Of a stretch of 64,000 nucleotides of DNA, positions 11,387-21,637 are shown piece by piece. Every line of letters begins with the position of its first letter. The first letter of the stretch is position 1. The position numbers and the translations under genes are program-made. A model generated the notes under the pieces. The model ran no database searches. It was not told the DNA's origin and saw only the letters and a list, made by a program, of their open reading frames with translations. Where the stretch lies: contig JAXMFB010000005.1 in NCBI GenBank assembly GCA_046347945.1, positions 213,061 to 277,060 on the forward strand, read 5' to 3'. Origin of the DNA: Zeimonas sp046347945. GTDB lineage: Bacteria; Pseudomonadota; Gammaproteobacteria; Burkholderiales; Burkholderiaceae_E.

Positions 11387-13062
11387 GTCGCGACGGGCAG
11401 CGGCATCACGCGCCCGCCCAGGACGGTGCTGGCGATGCGCACGTCCTTCAGCGCCTCGGGAGCGACCGCCAGCGGGTCGTCGTGCAGCACGCAGAAGTCG
11501 GCGAACTTGCCGACCTCGATCGAGCCGATCCGGTCGTCCATCCGAAGCGTATAGGCCGCGCCCATCGTGATCGCGTGCAGCGCCTGCGGCACGCCGATCC
11601 GCTCGTTCTCGCCCAGCACCTGTCCGGACGACGTCGTCCGGTTCACCGCGCACCACGCGGTGAACAGCGGCCCGAGCGGCGTGATCGGAGCGTCGGAGTG
11701 GATCGCCAGCGGCACGCCGTGGTCGAGCGCGCTCCCGCAGGCGTCCATCCGGCAGGCGCGGTCGGGCCCCATCGTCAGCGTGTAGTGCGCGTCGCCCCAG
11801 TAGTACAGGTGGTTGGCAAACAGGTTCGCGCAGATGCCCAGCCGCGCCATGCGCCGGAACTGGGCTGCGTCGGCCATCTGGCAGTGCTGCAGCGTGTGGC
11901 GATGATCGGGCCGCGGCCACTTCGCGAGCGCCGCCTCGATCGAGTCAATCGCGAGTTCGGTCGCCTCGTCGCCGTTGGTGTGGATGTGCAGCTGGAACCC
12001 TTCGCGGTGGAAGAACTCGATCGTTGCGCGCATCTCGGCCGGCGGCAGGATCCAGATTCCGTTGTCGTGGCCGTTGAAGTAGCCCGGCCAGCGCAGCCGC
12101 GCCGAGAAGCCCTGGATCGAGCCATCGACGACCAGCTTGATCGCGCCGAAGTGCAGCCTGGCCGTGTTGCCGGCCATCCGGGCGCGCACCCGCTCGGCGC
12201 CTGCCTCGCGCGGAATCGACCCGTCCAGCGACACGTACGCCGGCACGATGCGCACCGGAAAGCCGGGCTCGGCGGTCAGGCGGTGCAGCGTCGCCACGGC
12301 ATCGTCGGACAGGTCGTTGACCAGGTCGGTCGCGGTCGTCACGCCGGCGAACTGCGCGATGCGGCCGAAGTTGCGCAGGCCGGCCTCGCTGGTGCCGGCG
12401 AGCCGGAACACGTTGCCGGTGAAGCGCATGATCGGGAACATCGCCGCGAACTCCTGCAACTCGCCGGTCGGCGCGCCACGGTGCGGTCCGGCATCGAACT
12501 TCACCACGCCCTCGGCTTCGGTGTCGCGGTCGATGCCGGCGCGCGCGAGCGCCGCCGAGTTCACGTTCATCAGGTGCTGGCTGGCGTGCAGGATCACCAC
12601 CGGCCGCGACACCGACACCCGGTCGAGGTGCTCGATCGTCATCCGCTCGGCGCCGAAGAAGATCGGGTCGAAGCCCCAGGCCAGAAGCGGCTGCTGCGGG
12701 TCGGTCATCGCCGCTTCGACCGCAACCAGGCGCTCGACGACTTCGCCGAAGCTGCGGCAACCCTGCCAGACGGTGCCGTCCGGCGCGGTGCGCGCGTGAA
12801 AGCCCACGAACGGGAATTGCCAGAGGCCGCCCGCCATCAGGTGCGAATGCCCTTCGACCAGGCCCGGCATCAGCACCTTGTCTGCGAAGCGCGCGTCCAG
12901 GTCGAACGAGCCCCACTCGCGCATCCGCTCGAGCGACCCCACCGCGAGGATGCGTCCGTCGCGCACGGCCACGTGCGTCGCCTCGGGCTGCATCGGGTTC
13001 ATCGTGATGATCTTGCGCGCCTGGAAGACGATGGTGCGCGCGGGATCGGCGGAATGGGTCAT
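11383..13062 (-). CDS. amidohydrolase, YtcJ-like metal-dependent hydrolase
   Basis: Enzyme of 559 residues from the amidohydrolase superfamily (YtcJ branch, amidohydrolase_3). The HxH metal pair is in EGHSHL near residue 72. Later ligand histidines are in IHTNGDEATE and HCQMAD, and the metal-associated Asp is in IHSDAPITPLGP. It sits 61 bases downstream of the second ATPase of a peptide-type ABC transporter and is coupled by a GTGA overlap to the CobW-like GTPase. A role in hydrolysing the imported substrate is inferred from that neighbourhood; the actual amide or imide is unknown. Confidence 0.85.
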   Translation of the reverse strand: MTHSADPARTIVFQARKIITMNPMQPEATHVAVRDGRILAVGSLERMREWGSFDLDARFADKVLMPGLVEGHSHLMAGGLWQFPFVGFHARTAPDGTVWQGCRSFGEVVERLVAVEAAMTDPQQPLLAWGFDPIFFGAERMTIEHLDRVSVSRPVVILHASQHLMNVNSAALARAGIDRDTEAEGVVKFDAGPHRGAPTGELQEFAAMFPIMRFTGNVFRLAGTSEAGLRNFGRIAQFAGVTTATDLVNDLSDDAVATLHRLTAEPGFPVRIVPAYVSLDGSIPREAGAERVRARMAGNTARLHFGAIKLVVDGSIQGFSARLRWPGYFNGHDNGIWILPPAEMRATIEFFHREGFQLHIHTNGDEATELAIDSIEAALAKWPRPDHRHTLQHCQMADAAQFRRMARLGICANLFANHLYYWGDAHYTLTMGPDRACRMDACGSALDHGVPLAIHSDAPITPLGPLFTAWCAVNRTTSSGQVLGENERIGVPQALHAITMGAAYTLRMDDRIGSIEVGKFADFCVLHDDPLAVAPEALKDVRIASTVLGGRVMPLPVAT

Positions 13063-13123
13063 CGGTGTGGCTCCGAAGGCTCGAGGAAAGGAAGACCAGG
13101 AACGCGCGGCTCCGGCGGCACGC

Positions 13124-14172
13124 TCAGGCCGACTGCGGATCGAGGATCGGCCGCGCCCGCCCGTCGATCACTTCGACGCGCCGGCAGCGCACCCAGTGCC
13201 CGGGCGCCACTTCACGCAGCGGCGGCAACTCGGCGCCGCAGGCCGGCTCGGCCACCGGGCAGCGGCCCGCGAATCTGCAGCCCGGCGGCGGCGAGATCGG
13301 GCTCGGCGGATCGCCGCTCAACCGGATGCGCTTCGCCGCGCGCGCGCGCCCGCCCTTGACGGTGGGCACCGCCGACATCAGCGCGACACTGTACGGATGC
13401 AGCGGCTCGGCGAAGAATGCCGCACGCGGCGCGCGTTCGACGATCTGGCCGAGGTACATCACGGCGATCTCGTCGCAGAGGTGCTCGACCACCGCCATGT
13501 CGTGCGAAATGAACAGATAGGTCAACCCCAGCTCGCGCTGCAGCCGCGCGAGCAGGTTCAGGATCTGCGCGCGGATCGCTACGTCGAGCGCCGAGACTGG
13601 CTCGTCGCAGACGACGAGCTCGGGATGCGTGGCCAGCGCCCGTGCGATGTTGATGCGCTGGCGCTGGCCGCCCGAGAACTGGTGCGGAAACAGTCGCTGC
13701 TGCTCGGGGCGCAAGCCCACCTGCGTGAACAGCTCGGCGACCCGCTCGGTGCGCTGCGCGGGGGTGCCGATGCCCATCAGGTCGAGCGGCGCGCGCACCG
13801 CGTCGCCGGCGCGCTGGCGCGGATTGAGCGACGAGAACGGGTCCTGGAAGATGATCTGCAACCGTCGACGCGCCTCGCGCAGCGCCTCGCCTTCGAGCGT
13901 CCCGAGGTCGAGTTCACCGAGCCGGATCGATCCTGCAGTCACTGGCGCGAGACGCATCACGGCCAGCGCGGTGGTCGTCTTGCCCGAGCCGGATTCGCCG
14001 ACCACGGCCAGCGTCGTGCCGCGCGCGATCTCGAGCGAGACGCCGTCGACCGCCCTGACGACTTCGGGCGGCTTGAACCAGCCGGACTTCGCGCGCGGGA
14101 AGTGCACCTTCAGGTCGCTGACCGACAGCAGCGCGGGCGCGCCGCCCGCGCTGCCCGGCGTGGTACTCGAGC

Positions 14173-14176
<4 letters not shown>
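13124..14176 (-). CDS. peptide/opine ABC transporter ATP-binding protein (DppF-like)
   Basis: ATPase subunit of 350 residues, the second of two in this transporter. Walker A is GESGSGKTTTA, the ABC signature is FSGGQRQRI, and Walker B plus the catalytic Glu are in LVVCDEPVSALD. The C-terminal oligopeptide-transporter tail contains a cysteine-rich stretch (GCRFAGRCPVAEPAC), typical of DppF/OppF and implicated in Fe-S binding in some homologues. The start GTG 14176 overlaps the stop of the preceding ATPase gene as GTGA, so the two are likely translated together. Confidence 0.93.
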
Positions 14177-15167
<991 letters not shown>

Positions 15168-15168
<1 letters not shown>

Positions 15169-16055
15169 CAGCGCTCCCTCAGCTTCGGGTTCAGCGCGTC
15201 GTTCAGCCCGTCGCCGATCAGGCTGACCGCGAGCACGGTGACGAAGATCGCGGCACCGGGAAAGGTGACTGCCCACCAGCTGGTCAGCACGTACTGCCGG
15301 CTCGAGCCGATCATCAGCCCCCAACTCATCTGGTTCGGGTCGCCCAGCCCGAGGAAAGACAGCCCGGCCTCGAACAGGATCGCCGAGCCGACCGCGAGCG
15401 TCGCCGATACGACCAGCGGAGGAAACGCGTTGGGCAGGATCACCTTCCAGATGATCCGGCCGTCGCCGGCGCCGATCGCGCGCTCGGCGCGCACGAACAC
15501 CAGGCTGCGCCCCTTCAGGAACTCGGCGCGCGTCAGCCTCGCGGTGGCCGGCCAGATCACGATGCCGATCGCGATCGTCACCGTCACCAGCGTCGGCGAG
15601 AAGAGCGTGACCACCACCATCGCGAACAGCAGCGCCGGCAGCACCTGGAAGAACTCGGTGACGCGCATCAGCAGCGCGTCGATCCGACCGCCGTAGTAGC
15701 CGGCCACCGCGCCGATCGTGATGCCGATGATCACCGACAGCAGCGCCGCCACCGCACCGACCAGCAGCGTCGCACGGCCGCCGTAGACCAGCGTGGTCAG
15801 CACGTCGCGCCCGAGGTAGTCGGTGCCGAGCCACGCCTCCTCGGTGAAGGGCGGCGTCATCGGCGCGGCACGGATCTCGAACGGATCGGCCACGTGGACC
15901 AGCGGGCCGAAGATCGCCACCAGCAGCACGAGGCCGAGGATCAGCATGCCCGCAATCGCCGAAGGGTTGCGCAGGAACATGCGCAAAGCCTCGACGGTCG
16001 GATGTTCGACGCGGGGCAGCTTCGCCGCCACGGCCATGGGAGTCGCCGCGCTCAT
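15168..16055 (-). CDS. peptide/opine ABC transporter permease (DppC-like)
   Basis: Inner-membrane permease of 295 residues with six predicted helices. The N-terminal region carries the DppC/OppC-type first helix and the DYLGRDVLTTLVYGGR stretch. The cytoplasmic EAA loop that contacts the ATPase is recognisable around FVRAERAIGAGDGRIIWKV. The start ATG 16055 overlaps the stop of the DppB-like gene by four bases (ATGA). It forms the translocation pore with the DppB-like partner. Confidence 0.92.
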
Positions 16056-17032
16056 GACACCTTGATCCTCGGGTCGACCAGCCGGTAGGCGAGATCGGTC
16101 AGCTGGTTCATGACCACCACCACGATCGACGAGAAGAGCAGTACGCCGAGGATGGTCGGATAGTCGCGCCGGAGTACCGACTCGAAGGCGAGCCGGCCGA
16201 GCCCCGGCCAGTTGAACACCGTCTCGACGAGAATCGCGCCGGCCATCACGTTGCCGAATTGCAGGCCGAGGATCGTGATCACCGGCAGCACGGCGTTGCG
16301 CAGCGCGTGCTTGTACAGCACCACGCCTTCGGCCAGCCCCTTGGCGCGAGCGGTGCGGATGAAGTCGCTCCCCAGCACGTCGAGCATGCTGGCGCGCGCG
16401 AGCCGGCTGTATTGCGCGAGGTAGACGAGCGCGAGCGTCAGCGTCGGCAGGACCAGGTGGTGCAGCACGTCGACGAGCCCCGCGAGGCTCTCTGCGCTGG
16501 AAAGCGACTCGACGTCGCGCATCCCCGAGACCGGGAACAGCGGGACGACCGATGCGAACAGGATCACCAGCATGATGCCGGTCCAGAACACCGGCGCAGC
16601 GAACCCGACCAGCGAGAGCACCGTGATCGCCTGCGACAGCGGCCCGTTGGGCTTGCGCGAGGACAGCACGCCCAGCGCCGTGCCGGCCAGGAACGCCACC
16701 AGCACCGAAGCCAGCACCAGCAGCAGCGTGGCCGGCACCCGCTCGGCGATCAGTCCGGAGACCGGCACGTTGAAGAAGTACGAGTGCCCGAGGTCCCCGC
16801 GCACGACCTTGCCCAGGTAGACCGCGAGCTGCACCGGCATCGGGCGGTCGAGCCCGTATTGCGCGCGAAGCTCGGCCTTCAGCTCCTCGGACATCCCGCC
16901 GCTGGCGCCGGCGATCGTCTCGACCGGGTCGCCCGGCGCCGCGTGAACCAGCACGAAGTTCAGCACGATCACCGCCACGACGAGCGCGATCCCCTGCAGC
17001 AGGCGCGAAATCAGGTATCGGCTCGTGCTCAT
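16052..17032 (-). CDS. peptide/opine ABC transporter permease (DppB-like)
   Basis: Permease of 326 residues with six membrane helices. The N-terminus SRYLISRLLQGIALVV and the periplasmic loop HAAPGDPVE are typical of DppB/OppB. The EAA loop is near DFIRTARAKGLAEGVVLYKHA. The start ATG 17032 overlaps the TGA of the upstream amidohydrolase gene (ATGA). The order hydrolase, DppB, DppC, DppD, DppF, hydrolase shows that transport and hydrolysis are organised as one transcription unit. Confidence 0.92.
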   Translation of the reverse strand: MSTSRYLISRLLQGIALVVAVIVLNFVLVHAAPGDPVETIAGASGGMSEELKAELRAQYGLDRPMPVQLAVYLGKVVRGDLGHSYFFNVPVSGLIAERVPATLLLVLASVLVAFLAGTALGVLSSRKPNGPLSQAITVLSLVGFAAPVFWTGIMLVILFASVVPLFPVSGMRDVESLSSAESLAGLVDVLHHLVLPTLTLALVYLAQYSRLARASMLDVLGSDFIRTARAKGLAEGVVLYKHALRNAVLPVITILGLQFGNVMAGAILVETVFNWPGLGRLAFESVLRRDYPTILGVLLFSSIVVVVMNQLTDLAYRLVDPRIKVS

Positions 17033-18471
17033 GGTTTGGCCAACGAAAGACTGCGCGGGGCAAACTGGTCGACGGTCCGGCCGGCCCAGTCGCGCCGCGG
17101 GATGTCGCAGGCCGCGCGGCGCTGCGCCTCGTCCAGGCGGGCCGAAGCGGCCTCCTGGTCGAGCGTCAGCACCTTGCGATCGGCGACGACCTTGCGCCCA
17201 TCGACGTAGACGTCGCGCACCGCACGGTCGGCCGCGACGTAGACCAGGCTGCGCAGCGGATCGCGCACCGGGTGCATCGCCGGATGGTCGAGGTCCACGA
17301 GCACCAGATCGGCCTTGGCGCCCGTCGCCAGGCGGCCGAGGTCGTCGCGTCGAAGCGCGTCTGCGCCCCCCACGGTCGCCGCGTGGAACACGTCGCCGGT
17401 GCCGACCGCATGCACGTCGCGGGCCGCGATGTGCGAGACCATCAGTGCCGTTCGCATCTCTTCGAGCATGTTCAGCGGCAGCGTATCGGTGCCCAGGCCA
17501 ACGCCTACGCCGCGCCGCAGGTAGCTGCCCAGGTCCTCGAGCATCGCCCCGTAGCGCGCGAACGGCAGCGGACAGTGCGCGACGTGCGTGCCGCTGTCGG
17601 CCAGCAGGTCGAGATCCTTGCGCGTGTGCCAGCGCAGCCACGAGTGGGTGTCGATGAAGATCGCGTGCGCCAGCAGCGTGTGCGGGCCGAGAAGGCCGAT
17701 CGAACCGGCCCATTGCAGCGGCGTCGCGCCGTGCCGGCGCACCATCTCGTGGAACTCGACGACGCTCTGGGACGCGTGCGTCGTGAAAGTCAACCCGCGT
17801 TCGACGGCCGCTGCGAGGCTGTCGCGCAGCAAGGACTCGGAGCAGGTGTCGATCTGGCCCGGCGCCACGACGCCCCCCAGGCGCCCGCAGGGGTGGCACC
17901 GTGCCGCCTCGATCAGCGACAGCGCCTGCTCGAAGCCGCGCCGCCCCGCCGCCTCGTCCCAGTCGTAGCCGAGCGCATGGCGATTCGTCACCACCCAGCG
18001 CGCCGAGGCGTAGGCAGGTCCCAGGTACACGCGCAGCCCGCTGCGGGCTGCCAGGTCGAGCCAGCCGGGGGTTGCCGAATTCAGGTCGACGACGGTCGTC
18101 ACGCCCGACAGCAGCAGTTCGCAGTACCCGTACTCGGAAGCGGCGAGTTGCCCGTCGCCGTCGATCCGGAACGCCGCCAGCCGTTCGTACAGGCCGGTCA
18201 TGTACATCTCCGGCACGCCGTGTTCTTCGCGCAGCCCCTTGCCTGCCGGCTCCGAGCCCGAGTGCGCGTGGATGTCCACCAGCCCGGGCATCACGAATCG
18301 CGCACGCCCGTCCACGACCTCGTCCGCGGCGCCGCGGTAGTCCGGGCCCACGTGCACGATGCGGTCGCCGCGGAAGGCCACGTCGACGTCGCGCCGGTAC
18401 TCGTGGCGCCCCTCGCCGGCGTTCCACACGGCGGCCCAGGCCGCGCCGCGAATCAGCGTCGTCGCGCTCAT
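17029..18471 (-). CDS. amidohydrolase / chlorohydrolase-like deaminase (cytosine deaminase-type fold)
   Basis: Metal-dependent hydrolase of 480 residues in the TrzN/SsnA/guanine-deaminase-like branch of the amidohydrolase superfamily. Metal ligands are visible in VDIHAHSGS (HxH), THASQS, LLAHAIFID and GLGTDTLPLN (Asp). Members hydrolyse or deaminate N-heterocycles and related amides. It sits between the solute-binding protein gene and the permease genes, overlapping the permease start by four bases. Its own start overlaps the stop of a possible 29-codon peptide by four bases. Substrate unknown. Confidence 0.85.
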   Translation of the reverse strand: MSATTLIRGAAWAAVWNAGEGRHEYRRDVDVAFRGDRIVHVGPDYRGAADEVVDGRARFVMPGLVDIHAHSGSEPAGKGLREEHGVPEMYMTGLYERLAAFRIDGDGQLAASEYGYCELLLSGVTTVVDLNSATPGWLDLAARSGLRVYLGPAYASARWVVTNRHALGYDWDEAAGRRGFEQALSLIEAARCHPCGRLGGVVAPGQIDTCSESLLRDSLAAAVERGLTFTTHASQSVVEFHEMVRRHGATPLQWAGSIGLLGPHTLLAHAIFIDTHSWLRWHTRKDLDLLADSGTHVAHCPLPFARYGAMLEDLGSYLRRGVGVGLGTDTLPLNMLEEMRTALMVSHIAARDVHAVGTGDVFHAATVGGADALRRDDLGRLATGAKADLVLVDLDHPAMHPVRDPLRSLVYVAADRAVRDVYVDGRKVVADRKVLTLDQEAASARLDEAQRRAACDIPRRDWAGRTVDQFAPRSLSLAKP

Positions 18472-18557
18472 GGCCGCCCCATCTGCAGCAGGGCCACGCG
18501 CACGGCGGCGCCCACCGCGACGGCCGTCGCGACGAGTGCAGGCGTGCTGCTGCTCAT
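18468..18557 (-). CDS. possible 29-residue hydrophobic peptide upstream of the amidohydrolase
   Basis: A short frame from ATG 18557 to TGA 18468 would encode 29 residues beginning MSSSTPALVATAVAVGAA, weakly hydrophobic and ending LLQMGRP. Its stop codon overlaps the amidohydrolase ATG as ATGA, the same arrangement seen at other junctions of this operon. I see only a weak ribosome site before it. It may be a real coupling leader peptide, a remnant of a longer gene, or chance. Confidence 0.3.
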   Translation of the reverse strand: MSSSTPALVATAVAVGAAVRVALLQMGRP

Positions 18558-18606
18558 GAAAGCCGTTGCCCCGCGCATGCGTGCCCGAACGGTCTGCCCG
18601 GCCGCA

Positions 18607-20202
18607 CTACTTCAGGTAGACCTCGTCGTACGGCGACATCGGACCCCAGATCGAGGTCGGCACGTTGCCCACCGTCTTCAGGGCCGACGTGTGGTACGGG
18701 ACCACGTTGATGAAATCGATCGGCAACTCGTCGGTGACGATCTTCTGGAACGTCGCGTAATAGGCCTTGCGCTTGGTCGGGTCGAGCACGCCGCCCGCGG
18801 TGTTCAGGAGTTCGTCGACCTGCGGATTGCGGTACGACTGCGTGTTGGTCCAGATGATCGGGCGGATGTTGCTCGACAGGTAGGTGCGATGCACGCCGAT
18901 GATCGGGTCGCCCCAGTTGAACACGAGGTCCATCGTCATGTCGAAATCGTGGGCGGCGATCCGCTTCGCCCAGGCCGGGAAGTCGGCCGACGCGCGCACG
19001 TCGACCGCGATGCCGACCTTCTTCAGCTGCCCCCGCACGTACTCGGCGACGGTCTTCTGCTGGTCGTCGACGCCGGGCAGGTAGTCGATCGTCAGCTTGA
19101 ATCGCTCGCCGTTGGCGCCCGGCTTGTAGCCGGCCTCGTCGAGCAGCGCCGCCGCCTTCTTCAGGTCGAGCGGATACCGGACCACGTCGGTGACCGCGAA
19201 CGGGCTCGTGGGCACGATCGGGCCGTCGGCGGGGACTGCGAAGCCCCCCATCAGCGCCTTGGTGATGAAGTTCTTGTCGACCGCGTGCGCGATGGCCTTG
19301 CGCACCTTGACGTCGCTCAGCGGCTTGCGCTCGAGGTTGAACGCCAGCCAGTTGAGCGGACCGATCCCCTCGTAGCCCTTCGGCGTCAGCGTGAGCTTCG
19401 CGTTGTCCTTGAGCCGGCGCAAGTCGGTGGGTACCGAGACGAACGGCAGCATCTGGATATCGCCGCGCTCGAGGCCGAGCATCAGGCTCGACGCGTCCGG
19501 GCTCAGGTTGACGACCACCTTGTCGAGGTAGGGCTTGCCCGGCAGGAAGAACTTGTCGAAGCGCTCCATCACGATCCGCTGGCCGGCCTTGAATTCGACC
19601 AGCCGGAACGGTCCGGAGCCCACGACGTCGGCGCTGTTGCGCGGGTGCGTCTTCAGGTCCTGGCCGTCTCCATAGACGTGCTTCGGCAGGATCGGACACA
19701 GCGCGGGCGACATCGCCAGCACGATCGCCGGGTGCGGCGTGTTCATCCGGATGATCGCCGTGTGCGCGTCGGGCGTGTCGACCTTCTCGACCGGCCCGAG
19801 CATCGTCTGGAACGGATGGTTCGCCTTGATCGCCATGATCGAGAACGCGACGTCGGCGCTCGTCACCGGCTTGCCGTCGTGGAACACCGCGTTCTTGCGC
19901 AGGTTCAGCGTCAGCGACATCCCGTCTTCGGCGAGCTTCCACGACTCGGCCAGGTAGGGCTGCGGATTCCACTTGTCGTCGAAGCGCAGCGGGCTGGCGA
20001 ACAGCTGCGTCGAAGGCACCGCGGTCGCGATGCCGGATTGCACGGCGCCATTCAGGTGCCGCGGCGTCTGCGTGGTGCCGACCACCAGCGTGCCGCCCCG
20101 CTTGGGCTGCTCCTGGGCGACGACGGGAAGCGCCAGCGTCGAGCAGGCTGCGAAGCAGGCGCCGGCCATCAGGCGGCGTCGGGCGACAGAGAAGTCGGTC
20201 AT
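18607..20202 (-). CDS. ABC transporter substrate-binding protein, family 5 (DppA/OppA-like)
   Basis: Exported binding protein of 531 residues that captures the substrate in the periplasm for the DppBCDF-like transporter downstream. The N-terminus MTDFSVARRRLMAG followed by a hydrophobic Ala-rich stretch ending PVVAQE is a signal peptide. Its double-arginine start could make it a Tat substrate, but Sec export is as likely. SBP_bac_5 hallmarks include PKRGGTLVVG at the mature N-terminus and a RKNAVFHDGKPVTSADVAFS stretch. ATG 20202 was chosen because it begins exactly at the signal peptide; upstream in-frame codons add a non-homologous leader. Confidence 0.93.
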   Translation of the reverse strand: MTDFSVARRRLMAGACFAACSTLALPVVAQEQPKRGGTLVVGTTQTPRHLNGAVQSGIATAVPSTQLFASPLRFDDKWNPQPYLAESWKLAEDGMSLTLNLRKNAVFHDGKPVTSADVAFSIMAIKANHPFQTMLGPVEKVDTPDAHTAIIRMNTPHPAIVLAMSPALCPILPKHVYGDGQDLKTHPRNSADVVGSGPFRLVEFKAGQRIVMERFDKFFLPGKPYLDKVVVNLSPDASSLMLGLERGDIQMLPFVSVPTDLRRLKDNAKLTLTPKGYEGIGPLNWLAFNLERKPLSDVKVRKAIAHAVDKNFITKALMGGFAVPADGPIVPTSPFAVTDVVRYPLDLKKAAALLDEAGYKPGANGERFKLTIDYLPGVDDQQKTVAEYVRGQLKKVGIAVDVRASADFPAWAKRIAAHDFDMTMDLVFNWGDPIIGVHRTYLSSNIRPIIWTNTQSYRNPQVDELLNTAGGVLDPTKRKAYYATFQKIVTDELPIDFINVVPYHTSALKTVGNVPTSIWGPMSPYDEVYLK

Positions 20203-20374
20203 GGTGGTCTCCGGATCGGGTAAGCCGCGCGTGGCGCGCGTTGGATGCACGATAAGGAAGATCACCGATCGGCCATAGAACCAGTCCGGCGGCATGAATA
20301 GGGCCAGCGGCTCGGGGAATGCCCGGAGGGAACGCCCGCAGGAAGCGCCCCGGGCCACGAGGCCCGAGGCCGGC

Positions 20375-21637
20375 TCAGCGCGCCGCGCCGCCGCGCGCGA
20401 TGCTGCCTGCCCTCGCCAGCATCGCGCGCGCGAGCACGCGGCACCCCGCGGCGAGATCGTCCGGCGACGCGCTCTCTGCTTCGTTGTGACTGATGCCGCC
20501 AGCGCAGGGCACGAAGACCATCGCCGTCGGCGCGATGCGCGCCATCGCGATCGCGTCGTGCGCGGCCCCGCTCACCATCTCGAGGTGCGCGAGGCCCTCG
20601 GTACGCGCGGCCTCGCGCACCGCCGCCACGCAGCCGGCATCGAATGGCGTGGCCGGCTGGTCGAGCACCTTCTGCAGCGTCGCCTCGAGCCTGCCGCGCG
20701 ACGCCGCGTCGGCGACCGCCTCGCGCACCGCCGCGTCCATGGCCGCGCGCCGCGCATCGTCCGGATGCCGAATCTCGATGCTCATCGACACCCGGCCGGG
20801 GATCACGTTGCGGCTGTCGGGCGACACCGACAGGTGCCCGACGGTGGCCACGCCGCCGGGCGGAAATGCGGTGCCGATCCGGTTCACCGCCTCGACGACC
20901 CGCGCGGCACCCAGCAGTGCGTCGCGCCGCCGGTCCATCGGCGTGCTGCCGGCGTGCGCCGCCTGGCCGTCGAGCACCAGGTCGTACCAGCACTGGCCCT
21001 GCCCGCCGGTGACGACGCCGATCGTGTGGCCGGTCTCCTCGAGCACCGGCCCCTGCTCGATGTGCGCCTCGAAGTACGCGCCCATCGCGTGCTCTCCGAG
21101 CCCTTCGCCGCGATAGCCGATGCGCGCGAGCTCGTCGCCGAACGCCAGGCCCTGCGCGTCGCGGCTGCCGAGCACCGCCTCGAGCGGTAAGAGGCCCGCG
21201 AACGCCATCGAGCCCATCATCGACGGGGCGAAGCGCGTGCCTTCCTCGTTGGTCCAGGCGACGACTTCGACCGACGCCTCGGTTTCGATCCTCGCGTCGT
21301 TCAGCGCGCGCACGACCTCGAGCCCGGCCATGACCCCGTACGCACCGTCGAAGCGCCCGCCGTTGGGCTGGGTGTCGAGGTGGCTGCCGGTGACGACCGG
21401 CGGCCGCGACGCGTCACGACCGGGACGCCGCGCGAACAGGTTCCCGACCGCGTCGAAGCGGACGGTGCAACCGGCCTCGCGGCACCAGCGCACGAACAGG
21501 TCGCGCCCGCGCCGGTCCTCGTCGGTGAGCGCGAGCCGGCGCACCCCGCCGCCGGCGATCGCGCCGACTTCGGCGAGGTCCATCAGCGAGCGCCAGAGGC
21601 GCTCGCCGTCGATCGGCAGGCTGGCGTGCAGGCTCAG
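20375..21637 (-). CDS. Zn-dependent hydrolase, allantoate amidohydrolase / N-carbamoyl-amino-acid hydrolase family
   Basis: M20/M28-type metallohydrolase of about 420 residues (AllC/HyuC family) that cleaves N-carbamoyl or ureido compounds. Metal ligands are in GSHLDTQPNGG, the catalytic acidic pair in WTNEEGTRFAPS, EAHIEQGP follows, and a further histidine is in GGISHNEAES. No ATG, GTG or TTG lies before the conserved DGERLW motif. The first ATG (21583) would cut it off. A CTG at 21637 overlaps the xsc stop as CTGA, is in frame, and has AAGGA six bases before it, so I propose CTG as the start. Confidence 0.85.
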   Translation of the reverse strand: MSLHASLPIDGERLWRSLMDLAEVGAIAGGGVRRLALTDEDRRGRDLFVRWCREAGCTVRFDAVGNLFARRPGRDASRPPVVTGSHLDTQPNGGRFDGAYGVMAGLEVVRALNDARIETEASVEVVAWTNEEGTRFAPSMMGSMAFAGLLPLEAVLGSRDAQGLAFGDELARIGYRGEGLGEHAMGAYFEAHIEQGPVLEETGHTIGVVTGGQGQCWYDLVLDGQAAHAGSTPMDRRRDALLGAARVVEAVNRIGTAFPPGGVATVGHLSVSPDSRNVIPGRVSMSIEIRHPDDARRAAMDAAVREAVADAASRGRLEATLQKVLDQPATPFDAGCVAAVREAARTEGLAHLEMVSGAAHDAIAMARIAPTAMVFVPCAGGISHNEAESASPDDLAAGCRVLARAMLARAGSIARGGAAR

